NCBI RefSeq assembly: GCF_027158205.1
Contig: NZ_JAPVLU010000007.1
Coordinates: 1 to 64,000, forward strand
Reading direction: 5' to 3'
DNA: 64,000 nt
DNA from: Streptomyces sp. H39-S7
Lineage (GTDB): Bacteria; Actinomycetota; Actinomycetes; Streptomycetales; Streptomycetaceae
Under the pieces are notes generated by a model, which saw nothing but the letters and a program-made list of their open reading frames with translations, was not told where the DNA came from and ran no database searches. Shown here one piece after another: positions 1 through 9,350 of this stretch (positions within the stretch are counted from its first letter, which is position 1; the number at the start of each line of letters is the position of its first letter). A program made the translations under genes and the position numbers.

Positions 1-1966
1 CGCCCACGTTCCCGGCCGCGGCGCGCGCCTCGCGCCGGACGAAACCGAGATAGCTGCCGCCGGCGCCGAGCGTCAGGAAGAACATCCCCGCGAACATGGG
101 GAAGCTGAGGGCGTCGAAGGTGGCGCTGATGACCAGGGCGACCACCGCGGAGGCGAAGAACGCCTGCCCCAGCTCGCGGTCGGAGTCGGTACGGGCGAGG
201 CGGCGGATCGCGCCGCCGGTGTGGATCCCGGTGACGAACAGGGTCAGCAGCGCGACCAGCCCCAGGGCGCCCATCTCGGCCAGCGTCAGCATGTACTGGT
301 TGTCGGTGAAGAAGTAGAGGTCGGGGGTGAACGTGCCGAAGCCGCGTCCGAACCAGGGGCGGTCCGAGAGGTACGGGACGATCGCGCTGTACTTCACGGT
401 CCGGGCCTGGGTGCTGCTGTCGGAGTTGTTGAGGAACGTCGCGAACAGGGTGGTGATGGTGCCGATCAGCCCGGGGATGATCACCTTGAAGCAGGCGACC
501 GAACCGATCAGCAGGCCGATCGCGGTCCAGCGGCGCTGCGGCTTCCAGCGCGGCATCATCACCAGGGCGATGAGCAGCGCGCCGATGATGGACGTCCGGG
601 ACACCGTCAGCGGCAGGGCGCCGCCCATGATGGCGACGGGTCCCCAGCGGCGGAACGCGCTGAGGTGCTTGCGCGCCGGATCGAACGCTTGCTGGATGGC
701 GAACGGCACGAGGATGGCCAGCATCCCGCCGAACTCCAGGGGTTGGGCGGTGGTGGAGCGGGGCCGGGTGAACGAGCCGCGGTCCAGGGTGGTGATGTGG
801 GCGACACTCGAGCTCAGCCCGGGGATCTGGATCTTGTCCGCGATGTTGGTCGCCGTGAAGAAGTCGTAGTAGCCGATCGCGGCCACCACCGTGCCCATCA
901 CGATGACGCGGCGCATCAGCACCTCCAGCCGTCCCCGGTCCTGGATCCCGGCCGAGGCCAGGACCACCAGGGACACCCACACCAGGAGCCCGATGAGCCC
1001 CCGGTCGGCGCCCAGCACCTCCTTGTGCGAACTGCTGCGGCTCGCGTTCGCGATGTAGGACAGCAGCACCGCGGCGGCCAGCACGCACATCGCCGCCCGC
1101 GGCAGGCGGGTCCCCGGCGCCGGGCGCATCCGGCCGGTGAGCCAGGCCGCGAGGTACCAGAACAGGCCCAGCAGGGCGAAGACGTTGGCCGGGGTGCCGA
1201 CGCCGCCGAGGCCGGGCAGGGCCAGGTCCGAGGGGATGAGGAGCGCTAGCGCCATGTACCCGGTGAGGATCGCGGTGGCGTCCAGGCGGCGGCCCCACAG
1301 CCCCCGGGGCACCTTCTTCGCGGGCCAGGGGTCGATGTCCGACCCGGCGAGCCTGCGGCGGCGGGTCAGCACGGCGCTCTCGGTCACGAAGGAGAGGGCG
1401 AACCCGGTCGCGGTGCCCAGGATGACGACGCCCATGACCTGCTGGTACCGGCTCTTGAGCTGCGAGACCGGTACCTGCGGCAGGACGACGGGCGCGGCCT
1501 GGACGTAGTACGCGGGGGAGACCTTGGCCGCCTCCTGCAGGGCCCTGAGCTGTTCCCCGGCGAAGAGGGTGATGGTGGTGGTCTCGGCGAGTACCTTGTC
1601 CTGGTCGATCCCCGTCACGGTCAGGGTCAGCAGTGGTCCCGAGGTGTTCGCCGCGAAGGCGACCGTGTACGGGTCGGTGACTCCCCGGCTGCGCAGGTCC
1701 CGGGCCGCGTCGGTCGAGGCCAGGGTCCTGATCAGCACATCGGCCGTCACGACCAGCGAACCCCCGGCGTTCGAGATGGGATTGCCGAAGGTGGGCGCCA
1801 GTTTGGCGACCGCCCGGGAGTCCAGCAGCGCGACGGAGCTCTGCGACTGGTAGGCCACCGGCACCGTCCGGTACAGGTACATGCCCGCGAGGAGACTGAG
1901 CAGGGTGACCGGCACCATGAAGTACCAGCGCCTGCGCAGCACCGCGAAGATCTGACTCAGGCTCAT
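1..1966 (-). CDS. Wzz-like / O-antigen polymerase (Wzy-type) fusion, partial
   Basis: Polysaccharide assembly membrane protein that runs off the left edge; 655 codons are visible. The start is ATG at 1966 with a GGGGTG ribosome site. The N-terminus (FAVLRRRWYFMVPVTLLS) is a Wzz-like transmembrane entry, followed by an extracytoplasmic stretch, a second transmembrane segment near PVSQLKSRYQQVMGVVI, and then a long multi-pass region. The late region carries WFGRGFGTFTPD and DNQYMLTLAEMGALGL, typical of the Wzy_C / O-antigen ligase family. Family knowledge: Wzz sets chain length and Wzy polymerises lipid-linked repeat units; one polypeptide carrying both is unusual. It is divergent from a second, stand-alone Wzz-like gene only about 75 bp away, suggesting a shared control region. 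The fusion is read directly; the biochemical role is inferred. Confidence 0.8.
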   Translation of the reverse strand, partial: MSLSQIFAVLRRRWYFMVPVTLLSLLAGMYLYRTVPVAYQSQSSVALLDSRAVAKLAPTFGNPISNAGGSLVVTADVLIRTLASTDAARDLRSRGVTDPYTVAFAANTSGPLLTLTVTGIDQDKVLAETTTITLFAGEQLRALQEAAKVSPAYYVQAAPVVLPQVPVSQLKSRYQQVMGVVILGTATGFALSFVTESAVLTRRRRLAGSDIDPWPAKKVPRGLWGRRLDATAILTGYMALALLIPSDLALPGLGGVGTPANVFALLGLFWYLAAWLTGRMRPAPGTRLPRAAMCVLAAAVLLSYIANASRSSSHKEVLGADRGLIGLLVWVSLVVLASAGIQDRGRLEVLMRRVIVMGTVVAAIGYYDFFTATNIADKIQIPGLSSSVAHITTLDRGSFTRPRSTTAQPLEFGGMLAILVPFAIQQAFDPARKHLSAFRRWGPVAIMGGALPLTVSRTSIIGALLIALVMMPRWKPQRRWTAIGLLIGSVACFKVIIPGLIGTITTLFATFLNNSDSSTQARTVKYSAIVPYLSDRPWFGRGFGTFTPDLYFFTDNQYMLTLAEMGALGLVALLTLFVTGIHTGGAIRRLARTDSDRELGQAFFASAVVALVISATFDALSFPMFAGMFFLTLGAGGSYLGFVRREARAAAGNVG

Positions 1967-2040
1967 GAGGGCACCCCAGGGGATCCGGTAGCGGCTTCCC
2001 CGCCGTCCTGCGAGTATCGGTCATGACGGAAGGAAGACCT

Positions 2041-2724
2041 GTGTCGCCTGGCGAGCTCGTGCGTGTGCTGCTCCGCCGCTGGTACGTCCTGGTACTGGCG
2101 GTTCTGCTGACCGCTGTCGGGGCCTATCAGGTGCTCCGGCCGGCCTCGTCGTACCTGAGCACCGCCGTCGTGGTGCTCAAGCCGCCGGTGACCGGGAACC
2201 AGCCCAACCAGCTCGCGAACCTGCAGCCGCCGCTCGCCGCGGTCTCGTACGCGATCATCCAGCAGCTGGAGTCGCCCACGGGCGAGGCCGAACTGGCGGC
2301 CGCGGGCGTGCGCGGGCAGTACAAGCTGATCCCGCGCAACAGCGGCACCAGCGCCACACCGCGGTATCTGATCCCCTCGCTCCAGGTCCAGGCGGAGCAC
2401 CCGGAACTGATGGCGGCGGACGCGGCCGTGCGGCAGATCGTCGAGGTCTACGGCAAGCACCTGCAGGACATGCAGTCGGCGCAGAACATCCCGGCGGCGT
2501 CCCGGATGAGTGTGGACCTCCTGGTGCCGCCCAGCGCGGCGCCCCAGTCCGGCACCAAGAGCCGGGGACTGGCCGGCGTGGCCCTGCTGGGCACTGTCGG
2601 CGGGGTGCTGGCCGCCCTGTGGACCGACCAGTTCCTCAACCGCCGGCGGCAGCGGCGCGCCGCGGACTCCGGCCGGCCGCAACCGGCCGAGGACCGCGTC
2701 CGGGCGGTCGCGCTGCCGCACTGA
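2041..2724 (+). CDS. Wzz-like polysaccharide chain-length / copolymerase protein
   Basis: 227-aa membrane protein with two transmembrane helices flanking a periplasm-side domain. The N-terminal helix follows LVRVLLRRWYVLVLAVLL and the C-terminal helix lies at about GLAGVALLGTVGGVLAALW; a basic tail (NRRRQRR) follows. This is the architecture of Wzz/YveK-type polysaccharide copolymerases, which set chain length of exported glycans. There is no Walker motif, so the partner BY-kinase domain is absent. I chose GTG at 2041 because GGAAGGAAG lies six bases upstream; an in-frame ATG at 2023 has no ribosome site but would overlap a possible TATCGGT -10. Divergent from the Wzz-Wzy fusion. Confidence 0.72.
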   Translation: MSPGELVRVLLRRWYVLVLAVLLTAVGAYQVLRPASSYLSTAVVVLKPPVTGNQPNQLANLQPPLAAVSYAIIQQLESPTGEAELAAAGVRGQYKLIPRNSGTSATPRYLIPSLQVQAEHPELMAADAAVRQIVEVYGKHLQDMQSAQNIPAASRMSVDLLVPPSAAPQSGTKSRGLAGVALLGTVGGVLAALWTDQFLNRRRQRRAADSGRPQPAEDRVRAVALPH

Positions 2725-2756
2725 GGCAGCCCGGGTCCACCGGTGTCGGCGTGCCA

Positions 2757-3803
2757 TCAGATGCCCCGGCGCTTCCAGGACTGCCACCACAGCCACTCAC
2801 GGCCGCGATCGGCCACCGCCGACAGCACCAGTGGTTGCAGATACGGCATCGTCCGCGCGCCGACGCGCTGCCGCAGGCGCAGCGCCCGGTACTCGGGCAG
2901 CTTCTCGTAGCCCGGCAGGCACTCGGCGGCGAACGCCACGAGTTCGTCGACGGGGACCACCGCGGTCCGCCCGCGGTCGTAGGCCCGGTAGGCGCGGCGC
3001 AGTGCGAAGCGGGCGAGCCGGGTGTGGACCGCGTCGGCCAACTGGTCGGCGCGCGGCAGCAGGTCGGCGCACTTGTCGAGCACCGCGTCGAACGCGACGC
3101 GGCGCTGGCGCAGGTCGTCGAGTTGTCCGCCGAAGTCCGTGGTGGACATGTTGTTGCCGTGGACCCGGTAGAAGGCCTGGTCGGCCCCCTGGATGTAGCC
3201 GACGTCGGCGTGCGCCGCCAGCCGCATCCACATCTCGATGTCGCCCGCGTGCGGCAGCGCCGGATCGTAGCCGCCCACCTTGCGCTGCAGGCTGGTCCTG
3301 ACGACAACCTCGGGCGAGGTGATGCAGCCGGTCGCCTCCTGGAAGCGCCGCTCCAGCCACCACCGCCCGGGATAGACGACGGAGCCCGTGCTGTGGGTGC
3401 GAGCGGCGGGCAGTGGTCCGCCGTGCTGGAAGCGCAGCGGCCGGCCGTAGCAGAAGCCGGCCTCCGGATGGGCGTCCAGCAGCGCCGCGGCCCGTACCAG
3501 CGCCCCGGGCACCAGCCGGTCGTCCGCGGAGAGCAGGACGACGTAGTCGCCGTCGGCCCACTCCAGCAGGCCTTCGTTGTAGGTGGCGATGTGCCCCTGG
3601 TTCCGGGCGTGGACCCGGACCTCGATCCGCGGGTCGGCGGCCGCCAGCGCGTGCGCGGCCTGCGCGGAGTCGTCGGGGGAGGCGTCGTCGATGATGAGCA
3701 CCCGGACGTCGAGGCCCTCCTGCTCGTCCAGCACGCTGCGCACGCAGTCGGCCAGGAAGTGGCCGTACTTGTAGCAGGGGATCACGACGCTGACGGTGCT
3801 CAT
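2757..3803 (-). CDS. Glycosyltransferase family 2
   Basis: 348-aa cytoplasmic GT-A fold glycosyltransferase. The N-terminus STVSVVIPCYKYGHFL is the classic GT2 opening; nucleotide-sugar binding residues are in LIIDDASPDDS, and the metal-binding DxD equivalent is SADDRL. The middle shows GGYDPALPHAGDIEMWMRLA, the usual GT2 ED/acceptor region. I chose the ATG at 3803 because the upstream extension to 3854 is GC-rich non-family sequence and overlaps a terminator-like hairpin. It probably transfers one sugar of the polysaccharide made by this locus; donor and acceptor cannot be told. Confidence 0.85.
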   Translation of the reverse strand: MSTVSVVIPCYKYGHFLADCVRSVLDEQEGLDVRVLIIDDASPDDSAQAAHALAAADPRIEVRVHARNQGHIATYNEGLLEWADGDYVVLLSADDRLVPGALVRAAALLDAHPEAGFCYGRPLRFQHGGPLPAARTHSTGSVVYPGRWWLERRFQEATGCITSPEVVVRTSLQRKVGGYDPALPHAGDIEMWMRLAAHADVGYIQGADQAFYRVHGNNMSTTDFGGQLDDLRQRRVAFDAVLDKCADLLPRADQLADAVHTRLARFALRRAYRAYDRGRTAVVPVDELVAFAAECLPGYEKLPEYRALRLRQRVGARTMPYLQPLVLSAVADRGREWLWWQSWKRRGI

Positions 3804-3830
3804 GGTGAGGAAGCCAATCCCCGGTCGGCC

Positions 3831-3871
3831 TCGGGGGAGGCGGCCCGGACCCACCGGGCCGCCTCCCCCGA
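3831..3871 (-). terminator. 18-bp perfect hairpin downstream of the DUF4082 gene
   Basis: The arm TCGGGGGAGGCGGCCCGG (3831-3848) pairs perfectly with 3854-3871 around a 5-base loop (ACCCA). It lies between the stop of the large secreted protein (3946) and the start of the glycosyltransferase (3803), both on the minus strand. There is no T-run, as is common in Streptomyces terminators. It probably separates the two transcription units. Confidence 0.7.
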
Positions 3872-3945
3872 CCCGGACCGGTGGGTACGGGTGGAAACGT
3901 GGTCGGGCGGACCGGTCCGGGGCGCTGCCCCGGACCGGCCGGAAC

Positions 3946-6900
3946 CTACTTGGCGGGTACCACCTCCGTGGACTGGTCCGCCTGGGCCAGGGCCGGCGGC
4001 GTCGTGGTGAAGATCGGGCCGACCCAGTAGTTCACGGACCCGAAGGTGCCCGTCGGGAAGGCCGAGGTGGTCCCGTACGCGTAGAGCCCGTTGGACCCGC
4101 CGCTGCCGTCGGCCGGTGCGACCAGCGGGTAGGACTGGTGGGCGCCGGTGAAGTAGGCGCCGTCGACCGCGTAGTTGCCGTTCGGCGCGTGGTAGGAGGC
4201 CACGTAGTTGGTGCCCGCGGTGATGGGCACCGGGGTGGTGAAGAGCAGTTGCTGCCACCCGGACGTGGTCTCACTGCCGAACGTGCCGGTCGCGAGGAGC
4301 GTGCCGGTGGAGGACCACAGGCTGCCGGTGTGGGTGCCGGTGTTTCCCGGACCCTTGTAGAAGGTGACGCCGGTGATGTAGCCGTTCACCGCCGACTGGA
4401 ACCGGGTGCCCAGCTCAAGGGAGTTGGCGTCCCCGGTCACGTTGACCGTGCTCGGCACCGTGCTGCTGTTCCACAGGGTGCAGGGGCAGTTCACCACCGG
4501 TGGCGTGGGACTGGTGGTGAAGTTCCACGTCCTGGGTGCCGTCATGGTGTTGCCCCACAGGTCGGAGGCCTGCACGGACGCCGTGTACGTGGTGTTCAGC
4601 GCCAGCTCGGTGGACGGGGTGAACGTCGCGCTGTTCACCGAGGTCAGCACCTTGCTGCCCGGCACGGTGGCGCCGTTCGAGTCCTGCAGCGTGAACACCA
4701 GCGTCTCGGCCTCGATGCCCTCGCTGAAGGTGGCCTTCACCGGTGAGGTGATCGGCACCCCGGTCGCCGCGGACTGCGGGGTGGTCACGGTGACCGTGGG
4801 CGGAACCGTGCTCGCGGTCGAGGTGTCCAGGACCGCGTCCACCCAGTAGTTGCTGCCCGTCGCGGCCGTGGACGGGAACGCGCTCGTCCCACCGTAGTGG
4901 TACACGCCGTTCCCGCCGTCGGTGCCGTTCTGCAGCGCCGTGAACGGCGCCAGCCCCGCGGAGTTCCCGGCGAAGGTGTTGTCGTAGGAGTACCCGCCGC
5001 CGGGTGCGAAGTACGACGCCACGTACGTGGTGTTCGCCTTCACCGGCACCGGTGAGGCGAAGTTCAGCTGCTGCCAGCCGGACGCCGTCTCGTTGGTGAA
5101 GGTCCCGGTGGCCAGCCGCTGGCCGCCGGCGCTCCACAGGCTGCCGGTGTGCGTGCCGACGTTGGCCGGGGACTTGTAGAACCGGACCGCGGTGATCGCA
5201 CCGGGCACCGAGGAGCGGATCTTCACGCCGAGTTCCAGCGAACTGCCGTCACCGGCGTTGACGGTGCCGGGCACGGCCGCTGCCGGCCACACGGTGCACG
5301 GGCACTGTTGCGGCCCGACCGTCAGCGGAACCGTGGTGGTGGCGCCGATGTTGACGCTGTCGTCCACCGCGCGCACCTTGATCTGTGCCGCGCCGGGGGT
5401 GGTCGGCGTCCAGCTGTAGCTCCAGGACGTCAGGCCCGTCGTCGGGTTCCAGGTGCTCCCGCCGTCGGTGGAGACCTCCACCCGGGCCACCACGCCGCCA
5501 CCCGTGTCGGCGGCGGTCCCGCTGATGGTGATCGGCTTCAGCGCGGGCACCGTGACGTTGGCGGCCGGGCTGGTCACGCTGATGGTCGGGCCGACGGTGT
5601 CGGTGGAGGCCGACGCCAGGACCAGGCCGCTCTGCAGGGTCTTGGGCTGCAGGCCCATGTCGGCCAGGATGTTCACCGTGGCCTGCTGCATCCGCTTGTC
5701 GGCGGTCACCACGGTGTCGTCCGGATTGCCGGTCGGGATGTTGGTCAGGCCCCACGACCACTGCACGGTTCCGGCGCCGAACACCAGGGCGTGCGAGGTC
5801 TGGTCGCGGAAGGCCACCAGGTTGTGGGTCGCGGTCCCGTTGCCGTACGTGTTGCCGTAGTCCAGACGGAACTTGCCGTCGTTGATGTCCACGGTCGTGG
5901 ACGACATGTTGATCTGCCCCGCCGGCCGGGTGCTGGTCGACAGGTCACTGTCCCACTCGTAACCGAGGGTCCCGGTCGGGAAGGTGGCGGTCTGGGCGGG
6001 GGTCAGGTTCGCGACCGTCGTGTTGCGCCACAGCCGCTGCTTGCCGTAGGTGCCGGGCACGGTGATCGCGTCGCTGCGGTAGCCGTTCACGGAGAACAGC
6101 GAGCCGGTGAGGATGTTCTGCGGCTGGAAGGGCTGCCCGTTGGCGGTGCTGTTGGGGTCCATCCAGGTCCCGGTCCAGATGCCGCTGGGGTCGGGTATGC
6201 CGTCCGGCGCCGCCAGGAACCGCTTGGTCTCCTTGTAGCAGGTCAGCGTGCGGTTGGCGGTGTTGGACCCGTCGTTGCTCGGGGTGAACCGGGTCTTCCA
6301 GAAGACCTCGTTGCCGGCGAAGTACGTCTGGTGGACCCCGGCGTGCCGCGCGTTGAGCACGTTCGTGAACTGGTCCTGGGTCCAGTACTCGTCATGGCCC
6401 GACGACATGAACATCTTGTGGTTCAGCAGTTGCGAACCCCGGGTCGAGACGTCCAGCCCCGACATGTAGCTGACGTCGTAGCCGTTCTGCTCCAGCCACG
6501 AGATCATCTCGTATTCGGATCCGTAGATCCCGTTGTCGCCGCCGATGTCCAGCGGCCGGTTGTAGCTGACCTCGTACGCGCGCCCGTCGGGAGCGGGGCC
6601 GGTGCCTCCGTAGAGGTCCTGTCCGCCGTACCCGTTGTACGCCTGCCAGGTCTCGTCATCGGTCTGCACGACGATGTCGGAGTGGCTGGAGTCGTTGCGG
6701 ACGATGAACGGGTAGGGCATCACGCCTTCGCCGTCGGCCTGGTCGAAGTTGGCGATGTACAGGCCGGAGACCGCGTCGCTCGGCAGCGTCCAGGTGGCGG
6801 TGACGGGCCAGTTGCCGCAGTCCACCAGACCGGTGGACGGCTTGGTGACGCACTTGCGCGGCTTTCCGTCCGCCACTCCGTCGACGACCGTGGTGTCGAT

Positions 6901-7296
6901 CGGGGTGTTCGCCGTGCCGTCCTTGGTGAAGTTGGCGGGGTAGGTCACCGCCGCCTGGGCGGGGGTCGACAGCATGCGGGCGCCGTCGCCGCCGTAGTAG
7001 CCGAGCCGCAGGACCGAGACGTGGTAGGGCGTCGGCGACTGGACCTTGAACTGGACGGTGTCGCCGGCCTGGTAGCTCTGCTGGGGCGTGTACCCCTGGA
7101 CGTTGCCGTACGCGTTGGGCGAGAACCAGTCGGACATCGGCGTGCCCGGCTTCGAGTTCTCGCACGCGACGGGGTTGCCGCCCGATCCGCAGGGATCGGC
7201 TGCGCTGGCGACCACGGCCAGCGGCAGGACGGCGGTGAGCAAGGCGGTGGCCAGGGTGAACAATCCACCCCGGAGCAATCTGCTCCTTCTGTGCAT
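3946..7296 (-). CDS. Large secreted protein: dimethylformamidase-beta-like domain, Ig-like domains and two DUF4082 domains
   Basis: 1116 aa with a Sec signal peptide (MHRRSRLLRGG basic start, hydrophobic core, cut near VVASAADP). Residues of about 34-560 resemble the C-terminal domain of N,N-dimethylformamidase beta subunit-like secreted proteins (YGGDGARML; SGHDEYWT; AGNEVFWKTRF). Then come a bacterial Ig-like domain (about 570-665), a DUF4082 domain (about 670-815, PCTVWPAAAVPGT to SNYWVDAVL), an SbsA-type Big_5 Ig domain (about 820-925, containing NTTYTASVQASDLWGNTM), and a second DUF4082 (about 930-1100, PCTLWNSSTVPST to VNYWVGPIF). The DUF4082 pair are internal duplicates. Position inside the polysaccharide locus suggests a cell-surface or glycan-associated role; no enzymatic activity can be assigned. 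Amidase activity would be a guess. Confidence 0.85.
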   Translation of the reverse strand: MHRRSRLLRGGLFTLATALLTAVLPLAVVASAADPCGSGGNPVACENSKPGTPMSDWFSPNAYGNVQGYTPQQSYQAGDTVQFKVQSPTPYHVSVLRLGYYGGDGARMLSTPAQAAVTYPANFTKDGTANTPIDTTVVDGVADGKPRKCVTKPSTGLVDCGNWPVTATWTLPSDAVSGLYIANFDQADGEGVMPYPFIVRNDSSHSDIVVQTDDETWQAYNGYGGQDLYGGTGPAPDGRAYEVSYNRPLDIGGDNGIYGSEYEMISWLEQNGYDVSYMSGLDVSTRGSQLLNHKMFMSSGHDEYWTQDQFTNVLNARHAGVHQTYFAGNEVFWKTRFTPSNDGSNTANRTLTCYKETKRFLAAPDGIPDPSGIWTGTWMDPNSTANGQPFQPQNILTGSLFSVNGYRSDAITVPGTYGKQRLWRNTTVANLTPAQTATFPTGTLGYEWDSDLSTSTRPAGQINMSSTTVDINDGKFRLDYGNTYGNGTATHNLVAFRDQTSHALVFGAGTVQWSWGLTNIPTGNPDDTVVTADKRMQQATVNILADMGLQPKTLQSGLVLASASTDTVGPTISVTSPAANVTVPALKPITISGTAADTGGGVVARVEVSTDGGSTWNPTTGLTSWSYSWTPTTPGAAQIKVRAVDDSVNIGATTTVPLTVGPQQCPCTVWPAAAVPGTVNAGDGSSLELGVKIRSSVPGAITAVRFYKSPANVGTHTGSLWSAGGQRLATGTFTNETASGWQQLNFASPVPVKANTTYVASYFAPGGGYSYDNTFAGNSAGLAPFTALQNGTDGGNGVYHYGGTSAFPSTAATGSNYWVDAVLDTSTASTVPPTVTVTTPQSAATGVPITSPVKATFSEGIEAETLVFTLQDSNGATVPGSKVLTSVNSATFTPSTELALNTTYTASVQASDLWGNTMTAPRTWNFTTSPTPPVVNCPCTLWNSSTVPSTVNVTGDANSLELGTRFQSAVNGYITGVTFYKGPGNTGTHTGSLWSSTGTLLATGTFGSETTSGWQQLLFTTPVPITAGTNYVASYHAPNGNYAVDGAYFTGAHQSYPLVAPADGSGGSNGLYAYGTTSAFPTGTFGSVNYWVGPIFTTTPPALAQADQSTEVVPAK

Positions 7297-7425
7297 CTGT
7301 ACCTCTCAGCGGCAGTGCAGTGACCCGGCTCGGTGAGTCGGGACGAGGCTAGAGCGGGCGAGACGGGAAACGGTGTCTGTTCACACTCGGTGACAGGCGA
7401 CAGCGAAACGCGCGTACTACGAGCG

Positions 7426-8541
7426 TCAGCGCAGGGCGGCGGTGAGAGCGTCCACGACCCGTTGCTGCTGCTCGGAGGTGATCTGCGGGAAGAGCGGCAG
7501 CGACAGGATCCGGTCCGCCGCCTCCTCCGCGTTCGGGAAGGCACCGCGGCGGTGGCCGAGATGGCCGAAGGCCGGGGTCAGGTGAACCGCGGCCGGATAG
7601 TGCACCCCCGCCCCGATGCCTTCGGCGTTGAGCTTGCCCACGACGTCGTCGCGGTCCGCTCCGGCGACCCGCACCACGTACAGGTGCCACACGTGCACGT
7701 TGCCGTCGACCGCTGTCGGCAGCACCACGCGCCCGGCGGCCGCCAGGTCGCCGAGCAGCGCGTCGTACCGTGCCGCCGCGGCCCGCCGGGCCGCGTTCCC
7801 GTCAGCGAGCCGGGCCAGTTTCGCCCGCAGGACGACGGCCTGCAGCCCGTCCAGCCGGCTGTTGAATCCGGCCACGTCGTGCCGGTACTTGGCGACGCCG
7901 CCGTGGTTCGCCAGCGCGCGCACCAGGTCGGCGCGCTCCGGGTCATCGGTCAGCACCGCGCCCGCGTCGCCGTAGGCGCCGAGGTTCTTGCCCGGGTAGA
8001 AGCTGGTGGCGGCGATCCCGCCACTGCCCGGGGAGCGGCCGTCCCGCGTCGCGCCCTGGCTCTGCGCCGCGTCCTCGACGACCCGGACGTGCGCGGGCAG
8101 CGCCGCGGCCAGTTCGGTCACCGCGGCGCACTGCCCGTACAGATGGACCGGTACCACCGCGCGGGTGGCGGGTGCGACGGCGTCCAGCGCGGCCTGAGGG
8201 TCCATCAGGAAGCTCTCGGGCAGGCAGTCCACCAGCACCGGCTTCGCGCCGATCCGCTGGATCGCGCCGGCGGTGGCGATGAAGGTGTTCGCGGGCAGCA
8301 CCACATCGTCACCGACGCCGACCCCGCTCGCGCGCAGGGCCAGTTCGAGGGCGTCGGTGCCGTTGGCGACACCGACGCAGTGGGCGACGCCGCCGAATTC
8401 GGCGTACTCGCGCTCGAACTCCCTGACCTCGTCACCGCCGATGAAGGCGGTGCCGGCCAGGACGCGCTCGAATCCACGGCGGACTTCGTCGGCGACTTCG
8501 GCATGTGCCGCTTTGAGATCGACAAGCGGTATCTGGTTCAT
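7426..8541 (-). CDS. DegT/DnrJ/EryC1/StrS family sugar aminotransferase
   Basis: 371-aa PLP-dependent transaminase acting on nucleotide-linked keto-sugars. The PLP-binding Lys is K185 in SFYPGKNLGAYGDAG, the cofactor Asp is D157 (VVEDAAQSQGA), and the N-terminus IPLVDLKAAHAEV matches the family of hexose C3 aminotransferases such as FdtB-type enzymes. Start ATG at 8541 was chosen over the upstream ORF start because GGGGAGTCC sits just ahead and the protein alignment begins there. It overlaps the acyltransferase gene by 4 bp (ATGA), so the two are translationally coupled; aminotransferase followed by N-acylation is the expected reaction order. Confidence 0.9.
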   Translation of the reverse strand: MNQIPLVDLKAAHAEVADEVRRGFERVLAGTAFIGGDEVREFEREYAEFGGVAHCVGVANGTDALELALRASGVGVGDDVVLPANTFIATAGAIQRIGAKPVLVDCLPESFLMDPQAALDAVAPATRAVVPVHLYGQCAAVTELAAALPAHVRVVEDAAQSQGATRDGRSPGSGGIAATSFYPGKNLGAYGDAGAVLTDDPERADLVRALANHGGVAKYRHDVAGFNSRLDGLQAVVLRAKLARLADGNAARRAAAARYDALLGDLAAAGRVVLPTAVDGNVHVWHLYVVRVAGADRDDVVGKLNAEGIGAGVHYPAAVHLTPAFGHLGHRRGAFPNAEEAADRILSLPLFPQITSEQQQRVVDALTAALR

Positions 8542-9350
8542 GTGACTGGACTCCCCATCCGTGTCGCCGGCCCCCTGCCGGCGTCCTGACCCTCGGCACC
8601 CCCGGCACTCGCGGCGCGCAGTTCGGCGAGCGCCGGGGCCCCGGCCTCGCGCAACCGCCGCGCCGGGCTGCCGATCCACACCTCGCCCGGCGGTACGTCA
8701 CCGAGCACCGTGCTCCCCATCCCGATCAGCGACCACGCGCCGACCGTCGTGGCCTCGCGGACCAGGGCCCCCGATCCCACATAGGCGCCCCGCTCCAGCC
8801 GCGTCCCCCCGCCGAGCCGGACCCCGGAGGCGATCGTCACGAAGTCGCCGACCACGTCGTCATGGGTCAGGACCACGTGCGGCATCACCGCCACGTGCGC
8901 GCCCACCAGCACGGCGGCCGTCAGGACGCTGTGCGCCAGAAGGACCGTGCCGGGCCCGAGGACCGAGGAGTCCGACACCGCCGCGGTGGGGTGCACCACC
9001 GTGGCGTAACGGTCCTCCGGCAGCTTCAGGCGGCGCACCAGCCGGGCCCGGGAGGCGTAGTCGCGCGGATTGCCGACACAGACCACCACCCGCGTGCCGG
9101 GCAGGTCGTGCACCAGTCCGCTGCCGCCCAGCACCCGCACGCCGTCCACGTCCCGGCCGTGCAGCGCGGGATTCTCGTCCAGGTGGCCGGTCAGCCGCCA
9201 GCGCGGGGCGCGGCCCCGGGCCACGTCGTCCGCGTTGGCGGCCCGTACGGCCTGCGCGGTCTCCCGGGCGAACCCGCCCGCGCCGATGATCACGAGGTCG
9301 GTGGCGGCGGGCCCGGATCTGGCGGGGTCCGGACCCGCTGCGCCGCTCAT
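8538..9350 (-). CDS. NeuD-like sugar O/N-acyltransferase (left-handed beta-helix)
   Basis: 270 aa. The N-terminal nucleotide-sugar binding half opens with LVIIGAGGFARET and contains VVCVGNPRDYASR; the C-terminal half is a hexapeptide-repeat beta-helix (VLGPGTVLLAHSVL, ALVREATTVGAWSLIGMGSTVLGDVPPGEVWIGSPARRL), the NeuD / PglD arrangement. Family members acetylate amino-sugars or sialic acids using acetyl-CoA. Overlaps of 4 bp with the genes on both sides place it in the amino-sugar operon, where it would acylate the amino group made by a neighbouring aminotransferase. Acyl group and sugar are inferred, not visible. Confidence 0.85.
   Translation of the reverse strand: MSGAAGPDPARSGPAATDLVIIGAGGFARETAQAVRAANADDVARGRAPRWRLTGHLDENPALHGRDVDGVRVLGGSGLVHDLPGTRVVVCVGNPRDYASRARLVRRLKLPEDRYATVVHPTAAVSDSSVLGPGTVLLAHSVLTAAVLVGAHVAVMPHVVLTHDDVVGDFVTIASGVRLGGGTRLERGAYVGSGALVREATTVGAWSLIGMGSTVLGDVPPGEVWIGSPARRLREAGAPALAELRAASAGGAEGQDAGRGPATRMGSPVT

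Noticed and set aside
221..1249. 342-codon + strand ORF
   Set aside because: Gly/Arg/Gln/His-rich shadow of the Wzz-Wzy gene on the other strand; no family sequence.
5149..7323. 724-codon + strand ORF
   Set aside because: Antisense shadow of the DUF4082 protein gene; composition is low-complexity.
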